From assembly GCA_964607765.1 (NCBI GenBank), contig CAZSNT010000271.1, forward strand, positions 1 to 8,659: 8,659 nt of DNA, written 5' to 3'. Shown here piece by piece: positions 1-6,978 of the stretch. The translations under genes and the position numbers were made by a program. The notes beneath the pieces are model-generated. The model was not told the origin of the DNA and searched no databases. It was given only the letters and a program-made list of their open reading frames with translations. The DNA is from CAZSNT01 sp964607765 (lineage in GTDB: Bacteria; Verrucomicrobiota; Lentisphaeria; Oligosphaerales; JABHEG01). Each line of letters starts with the position of its first letter. Position 1 is the stretch's first letter.

Positions 1-3
1 TCA

Positions 4-37
4 CCCACGGCACAAGGCCGTGGGGGTCGTTTCCCCC
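4..37. repeat. Two overlapping hairpins downstream of the PseG-like gene
   Basis: CCCACGGC (4-11) / GCCGTGGG (17-24) forms a perfect 8-bp stem with a 5-base loop. GGGGG (22-26) can instead pair with CCCCC (33-37) across a 6-base loop, so the two stems compete for 22-24. The site begins 23 bases after the PseG-like stop (minus strand) and could end the operon, but the window stops three bases beyond, so no U tract can be seen. An IS- or REP-type palindrome is also possible. Confidence 0.4.
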
Positions 38-59
38 CTTATCTTGACGCCATTCGGGA

Positions 60-1085
60 TCAGACGCCCCGCCGCACCCGGTCATGTTCCTGCTCCAGGG
101 CCTCCAATACCTTGACGCTGCCGTTGTTGGCGATCAGCCCGCGACAACGTCGATGCATCGCCAGCAGACGGTCCCGGTCCTCTCCCAGCTCGTCCAGTAA
201 CGCCACCATCCGCGCAAGCCCGGCGTCTCCGAACAAACCGCCGTTCAGACACACGCCCGCCTCGAACAGATCTCCCGAAACCACGGCCAGGTGCTCAGGT
301 TTCTCGAACAGGTTGATGCTGGGCAGCCCGGCATGCACCGCTTCGATCGTGGTGAGTCCCCCGGACAGTATGGCCAACGCGCAGTTCTGCATGATGCTCC
401 ACATCGACCGGTTCGTCTTGGCCAGTATCACCTCATGCAGCGAGTTGCCGCGTACACAATCCACGAGGGCGTTGTAACAGTGCGTGTAGCCATCACCGAG
501 AAGTACCCACACAGTGCTGCGGCTCCGTGAAGACACGATCGCCTGCAGCACCGCCAGAGTCTTGTTGGAGGCATCCGCACCACCCATGCTGACCGCAACG
601 GGCAGTTCGGCGGAGGAGGCGCTCGCCCGGTACCGCCCGTTATCGATCGGACGGCAGGACTCGCTGAAAACCGCATACTCAAGCCCGCCGTACACCCGCA
701 CACCGGGCAGGTCGAGACCGGCCTTGGAACGCGTGAAGACCACGTCCACGTCGGCCATTTCGGAAAAGATGGGCGACAGGGACGCCAGAAGCGGAGCCTG
801 CCGCCGACACGCCTCGAAAACACCACGCGGCAACGAGGTCAGATCCAGCACCATCACGTCCGCAGCACCCGCCGACGCCAGATGCCCCGGCACGGACTGC
901 TCGTCACGCAGCAGCACCGTGGCGCATCCCACATCATTGAGAATGCTCTCCAACCCCTCCCCGACAATGGCCAGCACGGTGACGTCGTGCCCGCGCGAGA
1001 GCGCCTGCCGCACAAACGTCCTCGTCCGGAAAAGATGACCGAGGCCTTGCTTGGCCGAACCCCGGCAGAGGCAGACAAGTTTCAC
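60..1085 (-). CDS. PseG/SpsG-like UDP-sugar hydrolase (nonulosonic acid biosynthesis)
   Basis: The 341-residue product resembles the PseG/SpsG family (GT-B fold), which hydrolyses a UDP-linked 2,4-diacetamido-trideoxy sugar to the free sugar used by a NeuB-type synthase. Seen: an N-terminal glycine-rich loop with the GxGHxxR signature (G14-L-G-H17-L-F-R20), whose histidine has the same number as the catalytic His17 of Campylobacter PseG; a second-domain start SMGGAD at 166-171; a nucleotide-binding SGG at 241-243 followed by E248. Length matches the family (about 280-350). The start is GTG at 1083-1085, supported by GGAG (1094-1097) eight bases upstream; an ATG at 1097-1099 is out of frame. 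It is the last gene of the leftward operon, 43 nt after the neuB-like gene. The exact substrate is not readable; the middle motif (VLDLTSLPRG, 79-88) lacks the D-x-Y seen in many PseG proteins. A glycosyltransferase of similar fold is the alternative. Confidence 0.8.
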   Translation of the reverse strand: MKLVCLCRGSAKQGLGHLFRTRTFVRQALSRGHDVTVLAIVGEGLESILNDVGCATVLLRDEQSVPGHLASAGAADVMVLDLTSLPRGVFEACRRQAPLLASLSPIFSEMADVDVVFTRSKAGLDLPGVRVYGGLEYAVFSESCRPIDNGRYRASASSAELPVAVSMGGADASNKTLAVLQAIVSSRSRSTVWVLLGDGYTHCYNALVDCVRGNSLHEVILAKTNRSMWSIMQNCALAILSGGLTTIEAVHAGLPSINLFEKPEHLAVVSGDLFEAGVCLNGGLFGDAGLARMVALLDELGEDRDRLLAMHRRCRGLIANNGSVKVLEALEQEHDRVRRGV

Positions 1086-1128
1086 TGTGCGGTCTCCATC
1101 CGACGCCCGGGCTGCCCATTGCCAGCCC

Positions 1129-2124
1129 TCACTGCAGCAACTCCCGCCGGAACGGCGCGTATCGACAGAGCGGGCGTTCGAGGCTCTTGCCTATGAGCTC
1201 ATCGTACTCCTGGGCCCCCATCGGTCCAGGGGGCCTGACAATCAGCACATCCTCGTCGCCGATGACGTCACCCGCGGCGAGATCACGCGCCGCATACAGC
1301 CCCCGCAACGCCCTCTCGCTCACGGTGATCTCAGGCTGCTGCAGTTTCTCGGACGGCGCCGCCAAAGCCCTCTCCGCCGCGCGGATCTCCGAAACGTACG
1401 CCGACAGATCGGCCGGCTCGGCAGCGTACTTGTGATCGAAACCCTCCTGCGTACGGTCGAGCGTGAAGTGCTTTTCGATATACTCCACACTCTTGGTCAC
1501 GGCCAGGCATGCCGCCGTGTTGCCCTGCGTGTGATCCGACAGGGCCACGGGGAAGCCAAAGGCGGAACGAAGCACGTCGATAAAGGCCAGGTTCATGTGT
1601 TCCAGCTGCGCAGGATAAGCGGACACGCAGTGCATCAGCACCAGGTCGACCGGCCCTTCCTGAACCACGGCACGCACACTCCGCTCAATCTCGCCCAGAG
1701 TGCTCATGCCGGTCGACAGGATGACCCTGAGCCCGGTCGCCGCCGCGAGCCGAAGCAGACGCACGTTGCCCAGATCGGTGGAAGCAATCTTGATGTAAGG
1801 CGGGGCCATGCCGGCAAGCAGCGCCAGGCCGCGCTCGTCGAAAATGCTCGCCGAAAACGGTACGCCCCGGCCGCACGCGTACTCCGAAAGCTCCTCGTAC
1901 TCCGCATCGGTCAGCATGAAACGCTGCCGCATGCTGCGCACTTCGTTGATGTCGTAGTGGCCGTAGTTGTAGCTGCCCGGGAGGTACAGGCGGTCCGGGT
2001 AGATGATCTGGAACTTGACGGAATCCGCCTGACTCGCACAGGCCGTGTCAACCAGGCGCTTGGCAGTCGCGAAGTCGCCGTTGTGGTTTGTCCCGGCCTC
2101 CGCAATAACGTGGACCTTTGCCAT
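1129..2124 (-). CDS. neuB: NeuB-type nonulosonate synthase (sialic/legionaminic/pseudaminic acid synthase family)
   Basis: This 331-residue cytoplasmic enzyme is expected to condense phosphoenolpyruvate with a 6-carbon N-acylated sugar, forming a nine-carbon nonulosonic acid. Seen: a TIM-barrel domain with EAGTNHNG (9-16), VKFQ (36-39), ILSTGMSTLGE (135-145), LMHCVSAYP (163-171), LSDHTQG (195-201) and IEKHFTLDR (216-224), then DHK (230-232). H219 and H231 are the likely metal ligands. A C-terminal SAF (antifreeze-like) domain runs from about 268 to 331, including RGLYAARDLAAGD and LIGKSLERP. Length is slightly below the usual 335-350. The ATG at 2124 follows the stop of the pyruvyl transferase gene by 5 nt and overlaps its end with an AGGG ribosome site, implying coupled translation. 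Family assignment is secure; which sugar it uses (ManNAc, a legionaminic or a pseudaminic precursor) cannot be told from sequence alone, though the PseG-like neighbour favours a di-N-acetylated precursor. Confidence 0.93.
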   Translation of the reverse strand: MAKVHVIAEAGTNHNGDFATAKRLVDTACASQADSVKFQIIYPDRLYLPGSYNYGHYDINEVRSMRQRFMLTDAEYEELSEYACGRGVPFSASIFDERGLALLAGMAPPYIKIASTDLGNVRLLRLAAATGLRVILSTGMSTLGEIERSVRAVVQEGPVDLVLMHCVSAYPAQLEHMNLAFIDVLRSAFGFPVALSDHTQGNTAACLAVTKSVEYIEKHFTLDRTQEGFDHKYAAEPADLSAYVSEIRAAERALAAPSEKLQQPEITVSERALRGLYAARDLAAGDVIGDEDVLIVRPPGPMGAQEYDELIGKSLERPLCRYAPFRRELLQ

Positions 2125-2129
2125 AGTGA

Positions 2130-3206
2130 CTAACCCTCAGTCTCCCGCACCAGCCCGGCGAAGTCGCGGAACACACGCACCATCTGTTGCCGCAACGCAA
2201 CGTGCGTCGCCTGCGCGCCCGCCGGAACCGACGGCGTCCTGTCACACGCCACGATCCGGCGGCAGGCCTCAGCCACGTAGTCCTCGCCGTCGAAAAGATG
2301 CACATTCCATGCGTCCAGGCCAAGCGTCTGGACGAGGCTGAACGCGCGTTCGTCGTAGCTGATATTCACGCTCGGAGTGCCCAGCGAGACGCTCGGCAGG
2401 AAACCATGCAGTCGGTAGCACACCGTCATGCGGCAGCTCTTGAGCACGCCGAGATAGTCGGTGACATTGTCGGTGTAGAAGTAATCCAGGCCGTCGAAGG
2501 ACGCAGCCAGCGGGATGTCCCGGTAATCGTGACACAGAAGACACACCTCGACGCCCAGCTCTGAGCGCAGGAACGACACGATCCGCGTCACATCGTCGCA
2601 GATCCGCCGTTGCCGCTTCAGCGGAATGCTCATCAACTCCGCGGCCCGGATCGAGACAAAAACCGTGTTGGCGTAGCGCTCGCCCAGATGCGGCAGCTCG
2701 GGATGCAGGTCGCCAATGAAGATGGTGGGGCACCCGCCGACAACACACTTCTCGCAGCCTATCGACTCCAGGTAAGCGTTGGTGGCGGAATCGCGGGCCA
2801 GCGAAAACGACGCCTGCTTGTCAAGCGCCCGCATGACACTGTCCGGCATGACATCAGTGCGGTCGACCAACTCCTCGCGGCGATTGTAGATGCGCCCCCG
2901 CGACAGGCTGAACAGCATGAGCGGAACATCAAGCGCCGACAGCGCGTGCATGTCCAAATCCAGCTCGCCGTTCTCGTAGAGGTTGCCCCCGCCCACGATC
3001 ACGCCGTTGCCGTACCGGTTGATCTCGTAGATCGTCTTCGCCGTCAGCCCGCAGTGCGTATGGCACTCGTACTTCGACGAAGCCGGGATCGTGATGATGT
3101 TGAAACCGTCACCGAATGCCTCGGACAGCAACCCGCGAAGCGCCAGGGCGATCACCTCGTTGCCGATGTTCAGGCCCTTTGGACGGATATTGAATAGAGT
3201 GATCAA
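2130..3206 (-). CDS. Polysaccharide pyruvyl transferase family protein
   Basis: The 358-residue product matches the polysaccharide pyruvyl transferase family (Pfam PF04230; CsaB, WcaK, EpsO-like), whose members transfer pyruvate from phosphoenolpyruvate to a sugar as a ketal, or have related GT-B-fold sugar functions. Seen: N-terminal NIRPKGLNIGNEVI (6-19), the nucleotide-loop-like VIVGGGNLYENGE (69-81), FSLARDSATNAYLESIG (134-150) and VGGCPT (156-161) typical of the family, and the C-terminal CYRLHGFLPSVSLGTPSVNISYD split across 263-285 with the conserved R-L-H and Y-D pairs. The start is TTG at 3204-3206, supported by GGGAG seven bases upstream; the ATG at 3211-3213 is out of frame. It is the first gene of the leftward operon with neuB and the PseG-like gene. 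Whether it really pyruvylates is not known; the family is functionally mixed. No signal peptide or membrane segment is visible. Confidence 0.85.
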   Translation of the reverse strand: MITLFNIRPKGLNIGNEVIALALRGLLSEAFGDGFNIITIPASSKYECHTHCGLTAKTIYEINRYGNGVIVGGGNLYENGELDLDMHALSALDVPLMLFSLSRGRIYNRREELVDRTDVMPDSVMRALDKQASFSLARDSATNAYLESIGCEKCVVGGCPTIFIGDLHPELPHLGERYANTVFVSIRAAELMSIPLKRQRRICDDVTRIVSFLRSELGVEVCLLCHDYRDIPLAASFDGLDYFYTDNVTDYLGVLKSCRMTVCYRLHGFLPSVSLGTPSVNISYDERAFSLVQTLGLDAWNVHLFDGEDYVAEACRRIVACDRTPSVPAGAQATHVALRQQMVRVFRDFAGLVRETEG

Positions 3207-3218
3207 GACTCATCTCCC
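3204..3218 (-). promoter_or_regulatory. Ribosome binding site that fixes a TTG start
   Basis: On the minus strand GGGAG (3214-3218) is followed after seven bases by TTG (3204-3206), which opens the frame of the pyruvyl transferase family gene exactly at its conserved N-terminus (ITLFNIRPKG). The nearby ATG overlapping the GGGAG is in another frame. Hence the TTG is the best-supported start. Confidence 0.7.
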
Positions 3219-3221
3219 AAG

Positions 3222-3230
3222 CCCCCCCCC
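3222..3230. repeat. Homopolymer tract, nine C (nine G on the transcribed-sense minus strand)
   Basis: Nine consecutive C on the plus strand lie in the leader of the leftward operon, three bases upstream of the GGGAG ribosome site. On the mRNA this is a G9 run. Such tracts can slip during replication, and in some pathogens they tune promoter or leader activity; here that is only a possibility. It may also be a sequencing length error. Confidence 0.6.
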
Positions 3231-3329
3231 GCATTCAAGCTGCCCGAAGGCTTTCGGAACAGATATGACGGCTCGCCTGGGATCTCCGGCAAACCGACCC
3301 GCCAAATCGCGGTGTGACAGGCAGAATCC

Positions 3330-3357
3330 AATATACTTCCCGGGCCCGACGTGGCAA
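3330..3357 (-). promoter_or_regulatory. Sigma70-like promoter of the pyruvyl transferase-neuB-pseG operon
   Basis: On the minus strand TTGCCA (3352-3357; 5 of 6 to TTGACA) is followed by a 16-base spacer and TATATT (3330-3335; 5 of 6 to TATAAT). It sits about 124 nt upstream of the TTG start, in the 262-nt divergent intergenic region 3207-3468, which otherwise holds no supported gene. The -10 region (GGAAGTATATT) nearly repeats that of the promoter at 8535-8562. The long leader contains the G9 tract. Confidence 0.6.
3332..3337 (+). promoter_or_regulatory. Possible -10 element for the rightward glycosyltransferase gene
   Basis: TATACT (5 of 6 to TATAAT) on the plus strand overlaps the opposite-strand TATATT almost perfectly, because the site CCAATATACT is near-symmetric. 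No good -35 lies 16-18 bases upstream; GTGACA at 3314-3319 is only 12 bases away, too close. A weak alternative is TTGCTT (3398-3403) with TACCGT (3421-3426), spacer 17. The start point of the rightward transcript is uncertain. Confidence 0.3.
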
Positions 3358-3468
3358 AACAGCGTCCGGCCGAAACACGGGAATGTGGGCGCGCACCTTG
3401 CTTCCGCCCCGGCTCCACCTTACCGTAACCGCGTACTCGTAACACCCCGAAGCGCAGGGACCCGGTCC

Positions 3469-4671
3469 GTGAACATCCTGATCGCCACTACAGGATTCCC
3501 GTCGCCGCAGACGGAGGACTTCCTGGGCAAGTTCGTCATGAGCGAAGCCCTGGCCTACGCACGTAACGGGGCGTCAGTGCGCGTCATTACCCCCCATTTC
3601 CCGGGCGCACTCCGCCACGAGTGGATTGCAGACGGTGTCGAGGTGATCCGCTTCCGCTACGTCTTGCCGTCACGGTTTGCACGACTGCGACAACCCAATA
3701 CCCCGCTCTACGCCAGCGGGTCGCCTTTGCGCATGCTCCAAATCCCGCTGCTGCTGGTCTGTTTCGCGCTCGCGATCTTCAGGCATGCCGGCTGGGCCGA
3801 TCTCGTGCACTGCCAGTGGACCCTCGCGGCGCTCCTCGCCCTGCCCACGAAATGGCTGCGGCGCAAGCCTCTCGTCGTAACCGCGCGCGGCAGCGATCTG
3901 CGGCTGCTGCCCAAATGGCTGAACCGGTGGATTCATCGACGCGTCGACGCAGCCATCGACTGCTACGGCCCGCAGGAGTGGAACCGGCAGTACAAAGAGA
4001 ACTTCCCGGCACGCTTTATTCCCCTCCCCCTGATCGCCGATGACGCCCTCCCCGCGCAGATGCCGACCGATCTCCGGGAAGCGCTGGGAAACGCGGCTGA
4101 GCCGCCGTTCGTCATCTTCTTCGTCAGCCGCATGAACGTGGACTACTTCGAAATGTACGGGCACCCGGGCCTGACGCTGATCGAAGCAGCCCATGAACTC
4201 AAACAGAACGGACGGCGCCTCAAGCTGTGCTATATCGGCGACGGCGACGCGCAGACTGAAATGCAACTGACCAACCTCGTCAACCGCTTGGACCTCGCCG
4301 ATGAAGTGAAATTCCTCGGTCCAAAAGTCAACGTGAACGAGTACATGCCCTTCTGCGACCTCGGCGCCGGCGGCTCGGCCTTCTCCGGAGTCAGCCAGGA
4401 ACTGTCGTTGTCCCGCCGGCCGCAGCTCCTGGCGCGCGGCTTCGATAACATCGACACGCCATGGCGCGACCGCGAAAATGCCCTGTTCTTCAATGCCGGG
4501 GACAAGGACGACCTGGTGCGCACGATCGCCTACGCAATGGACGACCGCGAGAGACTGAAGGAGATTGGCGAGACGGCGCGGCAGATGATGTCGCAATACG
4601 TCAGGAACCTCGACGAAGGCGGCCGCCTCTACTGCGACGCGTTCGAAGCCCTGATCGCAGGCCGGAAGTGA
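3469..4671 (+). CDS. Glycosyltransferase, GT4-like (GT-B fold)
   Basis: The 400-residue product looks like a family 4-type retaining glycosyltransferase that adds a nucleotide-activated sugar to a growing glycan at the cytoplasmic face of the membrane. Seen: N-terminal acceptor domain beginning ILIATTGFPSPQTEDFLGKF (3-22), a hydrophobic stretch at 92-104, ARGSDLRLLP (139-148) resembling the GT4 HGSD region, then the donor domain with FFVSRMN (217-223), KLCYIGDGD (252-260), VKFLGPK (280-286), and E311-P318 resembling the second half of the EX7E motif. The frame is open from 3091, but upstream residues overlap the divergent gene and look non-coding; GTG at 3469 fits the family N-terminus and has AGGGA (3456-3460) eight bases upstream. 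It is transcribed alone, divergent from the pyruvyl transferase operon and convergent with the membrane protein gene. The donor and acceptor sugars are unknown. Confidence 0.85.
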   Translation: MNILIATTGFPSPQTEDFLGKFVMSEALAYARNGASVRVITPHFPGALRHEWIADGVEVIRFRYVLPSRFARLRQPNTPLYASGSPLRMLQIPLLLVCFALAIFRHAGWADLVHCQWTLAALLALPTKWLRRKPLVVTARGSDLRLLPKWLNRWIHRRVDAAIDCYGPQEWNRQYKENFPARFIPLPLIADDALPAQMPTDLREALGNAAEPPFVIFFVSRMNVDYFEMYGHPGLTLIEAAHELKQNGRRLKLCYIGDGDAQTEMQLTNLVNRLDLADEVKFLGPKVNVNEYMPFCDLGAGGSAFSGVSQELSLSRRPQLLARGFDNIDTPWRDRENALFFNAGDKDDLVRTIAYAMDDRERLKEIGETARQMMSQYVRNLDEGGRLYCDAFEALIAGRK

Positions 4672-5844
4672 CCCATCCGGTTCCGAGCTTCCAGGCGGCA
4701 TCGCCTCTCCCCAGTACGCCGCTCNNNNNNNNNNNNNNNNNNNNNNNNNNNNNNNNNNNNNNNNNNNNNNNNNNNNNNNNNNNNNNNNNNNNNNNNNNNN
4801 NNNNNNNNNNNNNNNNNNNNNNNNCCTCTCCCCAGTACGCCGCTCTGACTCGTCCCCTCCCCCAACTCCTCCAGCATCGGCCTCCGTCCGCATGTTCTTC
4901 ACGCCCAGAACGCCGCCCGCCACCAAGCCCAACAGGTAACTCACCCCCGTTATCAGCAGCCGCTGCAGCGCGATCATGGTGATGGCAATCTCGTTCGGTA
5001 CGCCGAACCGCCCCAGACAGAACAGCATCGACACCTCGTTGACCCCGAGCCCCATCGGCACCATCGAGACAGCGCCCAGGAAGAATGCTGTCGAGTTGGC
5101 GACAATCGCCTGCCAGATCGAGATGGGCACGCCGAGGAAATGCAGAAGCAGCACGGAATACACGCCGCTGATCACTTGGCAAAGCGCCATCAAACAGCAG
5201 TAGAGCGTGAGCTTCGGAAACGGAACGCCGCGGAAACTGCCGCTCACATCAGCCACAAAGCGCCGCAGCCGCCCCCACTTGTCCCGTCGTCGCAGAAGCA
5301 GCTTCGGCCCGACCGCTATCGCCACACAGCCGCCGGCCAGCAGACAGCCGCCAACCACAACGGCCGGAAGCAGGTCGACACCGAAGAACTGCAGGGCGCC
5401 CACTGCGGCAAACGCGCCGCAAACGCCCATGCCCACCACCAACTCGATCAGGATCATTGCCGTACCCGCGGCGTAGCTGACCTGCTCAACGCGGTTCAGC
5501 AGGTACACAGCAAGAGGGAATCCCACCTTGGCCGGGGTCGAGTAGTGCGCCGCCATCGACGTGAAGTGGATCAGGGAAAGATGGTCCGCACGCGTCCGGA
5601 ACCCGAGACTGCGCAGCAGGTAGCTGCGCGTCGCAATCGAAGCGGTCACAGCGACCGCATAGACCGCCAGCAGCACCAGAAGCTCGTGGGCGCGGAGGGC
5701 GGAAGCCGCCTGCCAGATCTCGCCCGGATCAACCTGGGTAACCAGCGCAAGCGTCAGGATCGACAGCAGAAACAGCAGCAGGAAGTACTTGCGGACAGTC
5801 TTGCGAAGCCACGACATGACGTTCCGTGTCGGGCTACTTCTCAT
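4629..5844 (-). CDS. Lysylphosphatidylglycerol-synthase TM/flippase-like membrane protein, interrupted by an assembly gap
   Basis: The product is a multi-pass inner-membrane protein of the PF03706 type (UPF0104, AglD-like), often found beside glycan genes and proposed to act in lipid or glycan translocation. Counting from the second methionine (ATG at 5817), hydrophobic segments lie near 11-27, 45-67, 116-146, 150-171, 203-228, 234-257 and 277-305; PAKVGFPL (95-102) and MVPMGLGVNEVSM (252-264) fit family signatures. The conserved core ends before the gap. Collapsing the flanking 21-bp duplication and the 100 N keeps the frame open and adds about 24 basic residues to a TAG at 4629-4631, giving about 364 residues from 5844; taken literally, the N run shifts the frame. 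The start could be ATG 5844 (GGAAG seven bases upstream, 11-nt overlap with the amidotransferase gene) or ATG 5817. Fourth gene of the operon. Confidence 0.75.
4704..4845. other. Scaffold gap (100 N, 4725-4824) flanked by an identical 21-bp contig overlap
   Basis: Exactly 100 N separate two perfect copies of the same 21 bases (4704-4724 and 4825-4845). A fixed 100-N spacer is the usual placeholder for unknown length, and a 21-bp identical end is what a de Bruijn assembler with k=21 leaves when two contigs abut. Merging the copies restores an open frame for the membrane protein gene. The gap therefore probably holds no missing sequence, although a true short repeat around lost DNA cannot be excluded. 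Confidence 0.85.
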
Positions 5845-6973
5845 CGTCGTACTTCCGCGTGTATTTCAGGTAGAAGCTCTTCGGCACCATATCCAGCTTG
5901 TACATCACCCAGAACAGGGCCCGCCAGCGCTCGAACGTCCGCTTGTACGTCCGGTAGTCGCGGTACGTCTTCGGCGGCAGATCCATCACCGCTTGGAACT
6001 CCTCGTCAGTGAACCCCAGCCGCTTCTTCACCTCGTCGAGGATATCCTCGTCGAACGGCTTCGGCTCCTTGATCTGAGCCAACGCCTCCTCCCGCGTCAT
6101 CTGCCCGTTGCGCACCAGGGCCGAGAACTCGCAGTACCGCAGGTCGATGCCGAACTTGCGGGGCAGGTAGTAGTTGTTGGTGAAGTAGGCGGTGCGATTC
6201 TCCATGTGATGTCCGCCGTACCACGTCCAGTCGTAGTTCTCACTGAGGAACTTCTTGGTCTCCTCCTTGCGGTAGTCCAAGTAGTAGAGGGGGCGGATCT
6301 TGCGGATCCGGTTCACCGCGCTCCACTTCAACCACCGCATCAGCCAGAGGTTCGGATACGTCTCGAACCGGCCGGAGCCAAACATCCGATAGACCGTCTC
6401 GATGTACTTCGCATCCATGTAGAACCAACCGTGCGGCGAAATCCCTTCGGTACGGAAGCAGTGTCCTTCGAAGATGTACTTGATCCCGAACTTGGCCGCG
6501 GCCAGGTAGTGCGTCGTGGCCAGCCCGATGTCAGCCGGCGTGTCGATGTCCGGCACGGACGCGTGGAAGAACGCCTTGAAGATGTCGCAGTACTCGCGGT
6601 TGTCCACCACATGCGTGAACAGGTCCACGTCGAGCTTGCCCAGCACGTTGTGGATGTTCTCCACGGCAATCTTCGAGTTCCACGTGTTGTCGAAGTGCGC
6701 AGCCAACGGCCGAAGCCCCAGCTTCTCCTTGGCCCAGTAGACCATGTACGACGAGTCCGTGCCGCCGCTGACCCCGATCACCACGTCGTACTTCTTGCCG
6801 CGCCCATCCGCGCGGATCTTGTCGGCCATCCGCTCCAGGACCGCGGCACCGCGCTCGTCGGTCGGGTACTCCTGATCCAACTGCTCGTACTGACGGCAGT
6901 AGTTGCACACACCCTCCTCATCGAACGTGATGTAGGGAATGGTGTCATCGTAAATGCAGCGTTGGCAGATCAT
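5834..6973 (-). CDS. N-acetyl sugar amidotransferase (PseA/WbpG/WbuX type)
   Basis: The 379-residue cytoplasmic enzyme belongs to the ATP-dependent N-acetyl sugar amidotransferases, which activate an acetamido group with ATP and use ammonia to form an acetamidino group on a UDP- or CMP-linked sugar. Seen: an N-terminal zinc-ribbon-like set of cysteines C3, C6, C23, C26; the PP-loop ATP motif VSGGTDSSYM (68-77); downstream family-like stretches including THYLAAAKFGIKYIFEGHC spread over about 150-170 and a tyrosine-rich C-terminal half. The open frame extends to 7015, but ATG 6973 is chosen because AGGAG (6982-6986) lies eight bases upstream and the first cysteine pair follows at once. It starts 5 nt after the HisF-like gene, matching the known pairing with a HisH/HisF ammonia source. 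The acceptor is not determined; the nonulosonate genes nearby suggest such a sugar or its precursor. Confidence 0.92.
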   Translation of the reverse strand: MICQRCIYDDTIPYITFDEEGVCNYCRQYEQLDQEYPTDERGAAVLERMADKIRADGRGKKYDVVIGVSGGTDSSYMVYWAKEKLGLRPLAAHFDNTWNSKIAVENIHNVLGKLDVDLFTHVVDNREYCDIFKAFFHASVPDIDTPADIGLATTHYLAAAKFGIKYIFEGHCFRTEGISPHGWFYMDAKYIETVYRMFGSGRFETYPNLWLMRWLKWSAVNRIRKIRPLYYLDYRKEETKKFLSENYDWTWYGGHHMENRTAYFTNNYYLPRKFGIDLRYCEFSALVRNGQMTREEALAQIKEPKPFDEDILDEVKKRLGFTDEEFQAVMDLPPKTYRDYRTYKRTFERWRALFWVMYKLDMVPKSFYLKYTRKYDDEK

Positions 6974-6978
6974 CTGTG

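Noticed and set aside
1051..2133. A 360-codon open frame on the plus strand
   Set aside because: Antisense to the neuB gene, whose motifs are unmistakable; composition is Arg/His/Gln-rich with no family signature.
3211..3213. ATG start for the pyruvyl transferase gene
   Set aside because: It is seven bases from the TTG, so out of frame with the conserved protein.
3091..3468. Longer N-terminus of the glycosyltransferase from ATG 3091
   Set aside because: It would overlap the divergent gene, the added residues have no family resemblance, and GTG 3469 has a ribosome site and the right N-terminus.
3670..4824. Extension of the membrane protein frame through the N run down to 3670 (724 residues in total)
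   Set aside because: The part left of the gap is antisense to the glycosyltransferase, and the join depends on counting N as codons. The 21-bp duplicate ends show the frame is not maintained this way.
4704..4845. The pair of 21-bp repeats as an attachment site or target-site duplication around a mobile element
   Set aside because: The repeats abut a placeholder of exactly 100 N and merge to a clean open frame; contig overlap explains them more simply.
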